64,000 nt of DNA from Actinokineospora inagensis DSM 44258. Its GTDB lineage: Bacteria > Actinomycetota > Actinomycetes > Mycobacteriales > Pseudonocardiaceae. Below are positions 54,426 through 61,804 of this stretch, piece by piece. Position 1 is the first letter of the stretch. Every line of letters begins with the position of its first letter. The translations under genes were made by a program, and so were the position numbers. Below the pieces are notes generated by a model. That model was not told the DNA's origin. It saw nothing but the letters and a program-made list of their open reading frames with translations, and searched no databases. The stretch is from NCBI RefSeq assembly GCF_000482865.1, contig NZ_KI519518.1, positions 80,404 to 144,403 on the forward strand, read 5' to 3'.

Positions 54426-54718
54426 CACCGCTGGCCGCCGCGCTGCACCTCGATCAACTTCGGTCGCACGTCGACGATGTACACCAGCGCCGCGACGAGC
54501 CCGGCCATCCAGATGATGTAACCCGGACTGGCGAACTTGAACAGCAACAGGGCGAGCGTGGCGCCCGCGGTGATGCCGACCCAGGCGGGCTTGGTGAGCC
54601 GCTCGGCCGCCGTGTACGCGTCGGGGCGCTGCATCAGCGCGTGGATGAACGCGAAAGCCGCGACGGGGACGGCTGCCCAGTCGATGACCTCGAGGATCCA
54701 GTACGCGGCTATCGGCAC
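54422..54718 (-). CDS. DUF2516 membrane protein (Rv0476-like)
   Basis: 98 residues, three membrane segments (WILEVIDWAAVPVAAFAFIH, PAWVGITAGATLALLLF, IIWMAGLVAALVYIVDV), and VRPKLIEVQRG at the C-terminus, matching DUF2516. It is the standard neighbour of hbhA in mycobacteria. Function unknown. Confidence 0.85.
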   Translation of the reverse strand: MPIAAYWILEVIDWAAVPVAAFAFIHALMQRPDAYTAAERLTKPAWVGITAGATLALLLFKFASPGYIIWMAGLVAALVYIVDVRPKLIEVQRGGQRW

Positions 54719-54759
54719 CGCATCAGCCTACGTGCGTTCTGGCCCGGTCCACCACAAGA

Positions 54760-54796
54760 CCCCGGGCGCTCACCCGGCAGGGGGTCGCGCCCGGGG
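54760..54796 (-). terminator. Terminator after hbhA-like gene
   Basis: Perfect 10-bp arms CCCCGGGCGC (54760-54769) and GCGCCCGGGG (54787-54796), starting 11 bp downstream of the stop at 54807. Confidence 0.7.
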
Positions 54797-54806
54797 CCCG
54801 GTCGGC

Positions 54807-55385
54807 TCACTGCTCGGTGGGCTTGGCGGCGGGCTTGCGGGCGTTGGTGGCCCGGCGGGCCTCGCTCGCGACCTCGTCACCGGCGTCCAGCACGACCTCG
54901 GCGACGTCGGCGGCCACCGTCTCGGCGGTTTCCGCCGTCTTCTCGCCCGCGGCGCGCGCCTTGCCGGTCACCTTGGCCAGCACGTCCTCGGCCAGCGTGC
55001 GCGCGTCGCCGACGGCGACCCCGGCCCGGGTCTGCGCGGCCTCGATGGCCTCTTCCAGCTTCTTGACCTGCGGTTGCGCCCGCAGCTTGCCCAGCGCGTC
55101 CTCGCCGTGCTCGGCCAGGCCCTGGTATAGGCGGAACGCGGCGGAGGTGTACTCCTCGACGAGCTTGCGCAGCTCGGCGGGGTCGAACTTGCCGCGCAAC
55201 TCGTTGGGGGTGGCCTCGGCGCGGGCCTTGGCCTTGGTCACCGCTTCCAGCACGGCTTTGGCGGCGAGGTCACCCGCGCCGAGGGCGGCCATCAGCGGGG
55301 TGCGGGCCTGCTCCAGGGCGGTGTTGACGGCGGCGACCGCCTGGCCGCCTGCCTTGCGGGCGTCATCGGTCTTCGGCGAAGTCAT
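54807..55385 (-). CDS. Heparin-binding haemagglutinin-like protein (HbhA family)
   Basis: 192 residues, no signal peptide: alpha-helical/coiled-coil core with PLMAALGAGDLAAKAVLEAV and EEYTSAAFRLYQGLAEHGED, then a Lys/Ala/Pro tail (NARKPAAKPTEQ) that is shorter and less Lys-rich than the heparin-binding tail of mycobacterial HbhA. It starts at ATG 55385 with GGAG 5 nt upstream and overlaps the XRE gene by 23 bp. May organise intracytosolic lipid or adhere to surfaces. Confidence 0.85.
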   Translation of the reverse strand: MTSPKTDDARKAGGQAVAAVNTALEQARTPLMAALGAGDLAAKAVLEAVTKAKARAEATPNELRGKFDPAELRKLVEEYTSAAFRLYQGLAEHGEDALGKLRAQPQVKKLEEAIEAAQTRAGVAVGDARTLAEDVLAKVTGKARAAGEKTAETAETVAADVAEVVLDAGDEVASEARRATNARKPAAKPTEQ

Positions 55386-55812
55386 CGTCACTCCTCGGTT
55401 CGACTTCCGGTTGGGTTTCCCCAGGGTTCGCGCTGTCGGCGCGCGCGGCGTTCTCACGGCGGAAGGACTCGTAGACGTCCAACAGCACTTGCTTCTGCCG
55501 CTCGGTCAGGTCGCGGTCGGCGCGCACGGCGTCGGCCACCGGACCCCCGGCCGGGCGGTCGAGGATCCCGGCCTGCACGTACAGCGCCTCGGCGGAGATC
55601 CGCAGGCCCTTGGCGATCTGCTGCAGGATCTCGGCGCTCGGCTTGCGCAGGCCGCGTTCGATCTGGCTGAGGTAGGGGTTGGAGACCCCGGCGAGCCGGG
55701 CCAGTTGGCGCAGCGAGATCTCGGCGGTGTTGCGCTGCTGCTTGATGTACTCGCCGATCCCGCGGCCGAGGTCGGCGACCTTGTCGATCGCGCTGCCCTC
55801 GTTGTCGTCCAC
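55363..55812 (-). CDS. XRE-family transcriptional regulator (Rv0474-like)
   Basis: 149 residues: HTH LRQLARLAGVSNPYLSQIER and LRKPSAEILQQIAKGLRISA (about 34-74), then AEALYVQAGILDRPAG and an acidic C-terminal tail. It overlaps the hbhA-like gene by 23 bp, as the two are always adjacent in actinobacteria, so it probably regulates lipid-related or hbhA expression. Confidence 0.88.
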   Translation of the reverse strand: MDDNEGSAIDKVADLGRGIGEYIKQQRNTAEISLRQLARLAGVSNPYLSQIERGLRKPSAEILQQIAKGLRISAEALYVQAGILDRPAGGPVADAVRADRDLTERQKQVLLDVYESFRRENAARADSANPGETQPEVEPRSDDDFAEDR

Positions 55813-55960
55813 CGGTGCCTCCTCGGTCTCCTTCGACGGTACGCCGGGGTGCTAACTCCTGCAAGCAGAGTGCTTGCGCAGGTCGGTGTGGTCGATCACA
55901 GCTCCGACGGCGCGACAATTGCCGAGCGCCGCACCCGGTCCCTGGTGAATGCTGGGTGGC

Positions 55961-56464
55961 ATGACAGAACGGATCGGGCCGCCCACCGTCGGCGCGGAGC
56001 GGGAGGTGCTGCGCGGGCTGTTGGATTTCCAGCGCGCGACCTTGGAACTCAAGTGCGAGGGGGTGTCCGACGACGACCTGCGCCGCCGGTCGTGTCCACC
56101 TTCGACACTGACGCTGCTCGGCCTCGTCCGGCACATGGCCGAGGTCGAGCGCACCTGGTTTCAACGGGTCATCAACGGTGAGGACTTACCGCTCGTGTGG
56201 TCCGACCACGGTGACTTCCAAGAGGCGTTCACCGTCGAGGGCGCGTCCGTCGCCGAGGCGTTCACGGCGTGGCGACGGGAGGTGGCACGCGCACGCGAGA
56301 TCGAGCAGGCTGCGGTGTCGCTCGACGTGATCGGTTATTCCCCGCGCTGGGAGTCGGACGTGTCGCTGCGGGTCGTTCTCCAGCATGTCGTGTCCGAGTA
56401 CGCCAGGCACAACGGCCACGCGGACTTCCTACGCGAAGCCATCGACGGCACTACTGGTGCTTGA
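55961..56464 (+). CDS. DinB/DUF664 family protein
   Basis: About 167 residues from ATG 55961 (ATG 55949 possible, four residues longer). Helical-bundle motifs LTLLGLVRHMAEVERTWFQR (first metal-binding His) and QHVVSEYARHNGHADFLREA (C-terminal His pair). A DinB-like fold is common in small thiol-dependent transferases (mycothiol or bacillithiol S-transferases); activity is not determined. It runs convergent with the next gene, overlapping its stop. Confidence 0.83.
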   Translation: MTERIGPPTVGAEREVLRGLLDFQRATLELKCEGVSDDDLRRRSCPPSTLTLLGLVRHMAEVERTWFQRVINGEDLPLVWSDHGDFQEAFTVEGASVAEAFTAWRREVARAREIEQAAVSLDVIGYSPRWESDVSLRVVLQHVVSEYARHNGHADFLREAIDGTTGA

Positions 56465-57065
56465 GCAGGCTAAGAACCCAATTGGCGACAGCCTTCGTCG
56501 TTTCCTCTACCGGCGCCGTTGTGGTGTCCAGCAACTGCATGGGTGGATCGGTCGCGGCTGTTTTCACCCACCTGTTGAAGGTGACCATGTCGGCGATCCG
56601 TTGCTCGTCGTCCCAACCGCGCCAGGCAGGACGGTCACGGAGGCGTTGCGCGAGCACGTCATCGTCGGCGACCAGGGCCAGGTAGTGGATGTTGGAGAAG
56701 AGAACGCGTTCGGGCCGTAGTTCAAACTGCGGCGGCGCGACCGTTCCGCACAACACCACCGGGCGGCCGTTCTGGTTGACCATGGCCGCCATTCGCAACC
56801 AGGTCTGCCGGAACGCGCCGAAGTCGTCCTCAGGGTCGCGCAGCGCGCCGACCCACAGGACGTCCTGCTCGAGCACCACCGCGCGGTCGCCGAGCAGCGC
56901 GCCCAGCCGCCTGCCCACGGTCGACTTACCGGTGCCGCTCGGACCGGTAAGGGCGAACAGCGGGAGCCGCGCGAACGGCTCCCGCTGTCCACAGAACTCG
57001 CAGACCAGTAGATCACCGTCGGCGCGGGGTTCGTCGGCCCACTCGCCGCAGGCCGCGCAGATCAT
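56451..57065 (-). CDS. Zinc-ribbon plus P-loop nucleotide kinase-like protein
   Basis: About 204 residues from ATG 57065 (TTG 57074 possible). The N-terminus has a zinc ribbon CAACGEWADEP...CEFCG (four Cys), followed by LFALTGPSGTGKSTVGRRLG (Walker A, about 35-54) and a kinase/adenylate-kinase-like core. The C-terminus is helical and contains DDEQRIADMVTFNRWVKTAA. The zinc-ribbon fusion is unusual for small kinases; substrate unknown. It overlaps the DinB gene end. Confidence 0.72.
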   Translation of the reverse strand: MICAACGEWADEPRADGDLLVCEFCGQREPFARLPLFALTGPSGTGKSTVGRRLGALLGDRAVVLEQDVLWVGALRDPEDDFGAFRQTWLRMAAMVNQNGRPVVLCGTVAPPQFELRPERVLFSNIHYLALVADDDVLAQRLRDRPAWRGWDDEQRIADMVTFNRWVKTAATDPPMQLLDTTTAPVEETTKAVANWVLSLLKHQ

Positions 57066-57077
57066 CGGGTTCAACGG

Positions 57078-57461
57078 TCAGTCGAAGAGTTCTTCAAAGA
57101 AGCCCTTCCGCCGCTTCTTGGCCCCTTGATGGCCGTAGTGGCCTTGGTGGCCGTATCCGGGAGGTGAGTCCCGGTAGCCGGGGGGCGAATCGCGGTACCC
57201 GGGCGGCGAGTCGCGGTTGCCATACCCGTGCGCGGCGGGGGACGGGTACTGCGGCTGCGGCGGGTACCCGGGCGGCGGGGCCTGGTACGGCGAGGGCGCT
57301 TGGTACTGCGGTGGCGTCTGGTAGTGGCGCTGCTCGGCGGCAGCGATCTGCTCCAGCTCGCCGCGGTCGAGGAAGATGCCCCGGCAGCCCTCGCACTGGT
57401 CGATGTGCACGCCGAGCCGGTCGACGGTGCGCATCACATTCTGACACTTCGGACAAATCAC
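57078..57461 (-). CDS. TFIIB-type zinc-ribbon protein with Pro/Tyr-rich tail
   Basis: 127 residues: a zf-TFIIB domain (MICPKCQNVMRTVDRLGVHI and CEGCRGIFLDRGELEQIAAA, Cys pairs at about 3/6 and 24/27), then a low-complexity tail of YQAPPP, GYRDSPP repeats, and the basic/aromatic end KKRRKGFFEELFD. Known in bacteria as a small zinc-binding protein of unknown role. It lies 12 bp upstream of the P-loop gene on the same strand. Confidence 0.82.
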   Translation of the reverse strand: MICPKCQNVMRTVDRLGVHIDQCEGCRGIFLDRGELEQIAAAEQRHYQTPPQYQAPSPYQAPPPGYPPQPQYPSPAAHGYGNRDSPPGYRDSPPGYRDSPPGYGHQGHYGHQGAKKRRKGFFEELFD

Positions 57462-57585
57462 ACCAACCAGAGTACGCAGATCATCCAGCTCCTGTCGGCG
57501 TGTCGGTGATCAACACCTATCGAGGTCAGGTTGTAGGAGCTACGCACATGGTCGGTGGCCCTGCGTGTACCTAACGTCATCAGGC

Positions 57586-58353
57586 ATGACGAGTGGCACG
57601 GATCACAAAGGCGACCTGCGCGGGCGGACCGCGCTGGTGACCGGCGGGGCGAGCGGGATCGGACGCGCGTGCGTGCTGGCCTTGGCCGCGGCCGGGGCGG
57701 AGGTGCACGTGGCCGACCTGGCGGGCCCCGCCGCCGAGCAGGTCGCGGCCGAGGTCGGCGGGATCGCGCACGTGGTCGACCTCGCCGACCCGGCAGCGGT
57801 GAACACCCTCCCGGCCGAGGTCGACGTCCTGGTCAACAACGCGGGCCTGCAGCACGTCGCGCCGTTGCACGAGTTCCCCCCGGACCGGTTCGAACTCATC
57901 CAGCGGGTGATGGTGACCGCGCCGTTCCTGCTGGTCCGGCGCTGCCTGCCGCACATGTACGCGGGTGGCTGGGGTCGGATCGTGAACATCTCCAGCGTGC
58001 ACGGGCTGCGGGCGAGCGCGTTCAAGGCCGCCTACGTGACCGCCAAACACGCGCTTGAGGGTTTGTCGAAGGTCGCCGCCGTCGAAGGGGCGCCACACGG
58101 CGTGACCAGCAACTGCGTCAGCCCCGGTTATGTCCGCACGCCGCTGGTCCAGGCGCAGATCGAGGCCCAGTCGCTGGCGCACGGGGTGGCCGAGACCGAG
58201 GTGGTCGACCAGGTGCTGCTGGACCGGTCGCCGATCAAGCGACTGGTCGAGGCGGACGAGGTCGCCGCCATCGTGCGGTGGTTGTGCGGCCCCCACGCGG
58301 CCAACGTCACCGGGATCTCCATCCCGGTCGACGGCGGCTGGACAGCCAACTGA
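57586..58353 (+). CDS. 3-hydroxybutyrate dehydrogenase-like SDR
   Basis: 255 residues from ATG 57586. ALVTGGASGIGRACVLALAA, VLVNNAGLQHVAPLHEFPPD, Ser/Tyr/Lys in NISSVHGLRASAFKAAYVTA then KHA, and NCVSPGYVRTPLVQAQIEAQ. The LQHVAPLxEFP and SVHGLxAS signatures are characteristic of BdhA, which oxidises 3-hydroxybutyrate to acetoacetate. Followed 15 bp later by an MFS transporter. Confidence 0.88.
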   Translation: MTSGTDHKGDLRGRTALVTGGASGIGRACVLALAAAGAEVHVADLAGPAAEQVAAEVGGIAHVVDLADPAAVNTLPAEVDVLVNNAGLQHVAPLHEFPPDRFELIQRVMVTAPFLLVRRCLPHMYAGGWGRIVNISSVHGLRASAFKAAYVTAKHALEGLSKVAAVEGAPHGVTSNCVSPGYVRTPLVQAQIEAQSLAHGVAETEVVDQVLLDRSPIKRLVEADEVAAIVRWLCGPHAANVTGISIPVDGGWTAN

Positions 58354-58368
58354 TTGGAGCTGACAGCG

Positions 58369-59676
58369 ATGTCCAAGTTCGTGCGCGTCGTCGGTGCGAG
58401 CCTCATCGGCACCACGATCGAGTGGTATGACTTCTTCCTCTATACGTCCGCTGCGGCTCTTGTCTTCAACAAGTTGTTCTTCCCGACAGCCGACCCCCTC
58501 ACGGGGACGTTGCTGGCCTTCTTGACCTATGCAGTGGGGTTTGTCGCCCGGCCTATCGGCGGTCTGGTGTTCGGACATTTCGGCGACAGGGTGGGTCGTA
58601 AGCGCTTACTGGTCCTGAGCCTGTTACTCATGGGCGGGGCAACCTTCGCGATGGGGTTGTTACCGACCTATACCGCCATCGGCGTCGGTGCACCGTTGCT
58701 GCTAACCGCCCTCCGCCTGGTCCAGGGGTTCGCGTTGGGCGGCGAGTGGGGTGGGGCCGTGCTCATCGTGTCCGAGCACGGTTCCCCTGAGCGGCGCGGG
58801 TTCTGGGCGTCGTGGCCGCAGTGCGGTGCCCCCGGCGGCAACCTGTTGGCGACAGGGGTACTGACGCTTCTTGCCGCCACGCAGTCCGATGCGACGTTCC
58901 TGTCATGGGGCTGGCGTGTGCCGTTCCTGTTGTCCGGCGTGCTCGTGATGGTTGGCCTCTGGGTACGCCTGTCCGTGACCGAGTCCCCGGTGTTCCTAGA
59001 GGCACAGGCGAAGGCCGCTGAACCGCACGTGCCCGTGGTGGAGGTCTTCCGCAACGGTTGGCGCCAAGTGCTGTTGACGATCGGCGCCCGCATGGCTGAG
59101 AACGTGTCTTACTACGTCATCACCGCGTTCATCCTCGTCTACGTCACCACCGGGCTGGGGATGGCGCGAACAGTCGGTCTGAACGCGGTGCTGATCGGGT
59201 CGGCGGTGCACTTTGTCGCCATCCCGTTGTGGGGCGCGTTGTCGGACTTGATCGGTCGACGCCCGGTCTACCTGTTCGGCGCGGTGTCGATGGCGGCGTG
59301 GGCGTTCGTGTTCTTCACGATGCTGGACTCGCGCTCGCCCGCAGTAATCGTCATCGCGGCCACGGTGGGGCTGGTGCTGCACGGCGCCATGTACGGGCCG
59401 CAGGCGGCGTTCTTCTCCGAGCAGTTCCCCACGCGTGTCCGCTACACAGGTCTTTCGGTCGGCGGCCAGTTGTCGTCCATCGCGGCGGGCGCGGTGGCAC
59501 CGTTGATCGCGACAGCGCTGTTCCAGGCCTACCACAGCACGCTGCCGGTCTCGTTCTACCTGCTCGGGATGTGTGCGATCACCGTGGTCGCCGTCCTCCT
59601 TTCGCGGGAAACCCGCGGCCGGTCGTTGACCGAACCGGTGGCCACGGCCTCGGCGACGGCGGTTACAGCGGGCTGA
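58369..59676 (+). CDS. MFS metabolite:proton symporter
   Basis: 435 residues from ATG 58369 with GGAG about 9 nt upstream. 12 membrane segments; GASLIGTTIEWYDFFLYTSA and FVARPIGGLVFGHFGDRVGR (loop 2-3) are typical of the metabolite:H+ symporter family (shikimate, KgtP, ProP). With the BdhA-like enzyme it probably imports 3-hydroxybutyrate or a related acid. Likely co-transcribed with bdhA. Confidence 0.9.
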   Translation: MSKFVRVVGASLIGTTIEWYDFFLYTSAAALVFNKLFFPTADPLTGTLLAFLTYAVGFVARPIGGLVFGHFGDRVGRKRLLVLSLLLMGGATFAMGLLPTYTAIGVGAPLLLTALRLVQGFALGGEWGGAVLIVSEHGSPERRGFWASWPQCGAPGGNLLATGVLTLLAATQSDATFLSWGWRVPFLLSGVLVMVGLWVRLSVTESPVFLEAQAKAAEPHVPVVEVFRNGWRQVLLTIGARMAENVSYYVITAFILVYVTTGLGMARTVGLNAVLIGSAVHFVAIPLWGALSDLIGRRPVYLFGAVSMAAWAFVFFTMLDSRSPAVIVIAATVGLVLHGAMYGPQAAFFSEQFPTRVRYTGLSVGGQLSSIAAGAVAPLIATALFQAYHSTLPVSFYLLGMCAITVVAVLLSRETRGRSLTEPVATASATAVTAG

Positions 59677-59742
59677 CCGCGCCGGTGGGGCCGTCCGGCG
59701 ATTCGGGCGGCCCCCACGCGGTGCCCGGGGATTGGTGCGACC

Positions 59743-61611
59743 ATGACCCCCGTGAAAGCGCACGACGCTGTTCGTGAATTGCTTGGTCTCCTGGTCACGG
59801 GGTCGAGCGGTGAGCGGCTGACGCAGGTAGCGGTAACGGCGCGCGCCGCCGGTCTTCCCCCGGACGAGCTGGTGGTGGTGGATACAGCCACCGAGGACGC
59901 GGTACGGGTAAGGCAGACGCTGGTAGACCATCGCCGCCGCGAGGCGGAGCTAACCGCCTTGTTCGACACGGCAAGCGATCTGGCCCGGTTGCGCGATACC
60001 GACGAAGTACTGCGATCGATCGTGCGGCGTTCGCGGATGCTGCTGCGCGTGAACGTCTCGTACCTGACGCTCAACGACGAGCACGCGGGCAAGACCTACA
60101 TGCGCGTGACGGAAGGGTCCGCGTCGGCCTTGTTCCAGCAGGTCACCTTGGGGATGGGCGAGGGTCTGGGCGGGTTGGTAGCGCAGACCGCGCGCCCTTA
60201 CGCGACTCGGGACTACTTCGCCGATTCCCGTTTCCGGCACACCACACCGATCGACTCGTCGGTGAAAGAAGAGGGCATCACGGCGATCCTTGGCGTGCCT
60301 CTTACCGTGGGCGGCAAGGTGATCGGGGTCCTGTTCGCGGCGGACCGGTCGCCTCGGGACTTCTCGCCAAGCGAGGTGGCGTTGCTGTCTTCGCTGGCCG
60401 ACCACGCCGCCATCGCCATCGACAACGCGCGTCTGCTCGACGAGACCCGGCTGACGCTCGCCGACCTCAACGCCGCCAACGCCACCATCAAGGCGCACAA
60501 CGAGGCCATGCGCCGCGCCGAGGAGGCACACGACAAGCTGACCGACCTGGTCTTGCGCGGGGGCGACCTGCCGGAGGTCGCGGCCGCCGTCGCCGAGGTG
60601 CTGCACGGCGGGATCGTGGTGTTCGACGAGTCGGGCACGGAACTGGCCCGAGTCGGCAACCAGCAGGTCTACCTCGATGGCAAGTCCGTCGCGACGGCCA
60701 GGGTGACCGGCCGCGCCGTGTCCACTCCGGACGGGTGGGTATGCGCGGTGCAGGCGGGGCAGGAAGTTCTCGGTAGCCTCATGCTGACCGGTCAGCCCGA
60801 ACTCGCCGACGCCGACCGGAGGCTGTTCGAGCGCGCGGGCGTCGTCACCGCGCTCCTCTTGATGCTCCGACGGTCGGTGGTGCAGGCCGAGGATGAGGTC
60901 CGCGGCGAACTCCTGTCGGATCTGCTTACCGCGCCAGGTCGTAACCCCGCCGCGTTGCTGGCACGCGGACAGAGGCTGGGTGTAGACCTCGCCGCGCCCT
61001 ATGCGGTGCTCGTGATAGCTGCCAACCAGGTGTCTCGTAGGCGACTCCTCGCCGCCGCGAGCCAGTTCGCCGTACTAATCGGTGTACACGCAGAGCAAGT
61101 AGTGCTTCTTACGCGCACCAATGACCCGAGTGCATTGGCCGCGCGGATCGCGATGTCGCTGTCTTCCACTGTGGACTCACCAGTGACCGTAGGTGCCGCA
61201 GGTCCCGCCACGGGCATGGATGCTCTTGTCGCCGCACACGCTGAGGCAGTGCTGTGTGTCCGATCCCTCTTGGCGCTAGGTCGGTCCGGACACGGTGGTG
61301 CCATGTCCGATCTAGGCTTTGTCGGCCTGCTCCTCGGTAACGCCGACCTGGAAAGCTACGTGCACAACAACCTGGGTCCGGTACTGGACTACGACGACCG
61401 CCGCGGCACCGAACTGCTGCACACCCTGGACGCGTACTTCACCTCCGGCGCCAACCTCACCCGAGCCAAAGATCTCCTGCACGTGCACGTGAACACGGTC
61501 GTGCAGCGGCTGGAACGGATCGGCTCACTGCTCGGCGCCGACTGGCAGGCCCCCGAACGGGCGCTGGAGATCCAGCTCGCGCTCCGGCTGTTCCGGCTGA
61601 CCGAGGGGTAG
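59743..61611 (+). CDS. GAF-domain PucR-type transcriptional regulator
   Basis: 622 residues: N-terminal segment with a helical bundle, a GAF domain around 65-225 (EGLGGLVAQTARPYATRDYF, EEGITAILGVPLTVGGKVIG), a coiled coil, a central nucleotide-cyclase-like/CdaR region, and a C-terminal PucR helix-turn-helix ARAKDLLHVHVNTVVQRLER-type segment (about 575-600). It probably controls the bdhA-MFS pair 67 bp upstream in response to the substrate. Confidence 0.88.
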   Translation: MTPVKAHDAVRELLGLLVTGSSGERLTQVAVTARAAGLPPDELVVVDTATEDAVRVRQTLVDHRRREAELTALFDTASDLARLRDTDEVLRSIVRRSRMLLRVNVSYLTLNDEHAGKTYMRVTEGSASALFQQVTLGMGEGLGGLVAQTARPYATRDYFADSRFRHTTPIDSSVKEEGITAILGVPLTVGGKVIGVLFAADRSPRDFSPSEVALLSSLADHAAIAIDNARLLDETRLTLADLNAANATIKAHNEAMRRAEEAHDKLTDLVLRGGDLPEVAAAVAEVLHGGIVVFDESGTELARVGNQQVYLDGKSVATARVTGRAVSTPDGWVCAVQAGQEVLGSLMLTGQPELADADRRLFERAGVVTALLLMLRRSVVQAEDEVRGELLSDLLTAPGRNPAALLARGQRLGVDLAAPYAVLVIAANQVSRRRLLAAASQFAVLIGVHAEQVVLLTRTNDPSALAARIAMSLSSTVDSPVTVGAAGPATGMDALVAAHAEAVLCVRSLLALGRSGHGGAMSDLGFVGLLLGNADLESYVHNNLGPVLDYDDRRGTELLHTLDAYFTSGANLTRAKDLLHVHVNTVVQRLERIGSLLGADWQAPERALEIQLALRLFRLTEG

Positions 61612-61768
61612 TCGGCGAATCCGGTGCCTGCCACTGCCGGTTCGACGACCCTGTGGACAACTTTTCACCGGGTCTTGCGATTTCTGCCATCGTGTGCCGG
61701 TCAGCGAGGAACCCCGGAGGCACACCGTGTTCACCATCATCCACTGTGGACTGATCCTGCTCGGCTGG

Positions 61769-61799
61769 GCCAGGGGCCGACCCCCAGTCGGCCCCTGGC
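61769..61799 (-). terminator. Terminator after FtsX-like permease gene
   Basis: Perfect 13-bp arms GCCAGGGGCCGAC (61769-61781) and GTCGGCCCCTGGC (61787-61799), 5-nt loop, 5 bp downstream of the permease stop at 61805. It may also serve the PucR-type gene ending at 61611. Confidence 0.78.
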
Positions 61800-61804
61800 T
61801 CCGG

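Noticed and set aside
61652-61660. TGTGGACAA, reverse complement of the DnaA box TTGTCCACA
   Set aside because: A single copy without neighbouring boxes, dnaA/dnaN genes or an AT-rich unwinding region does not make an origin.
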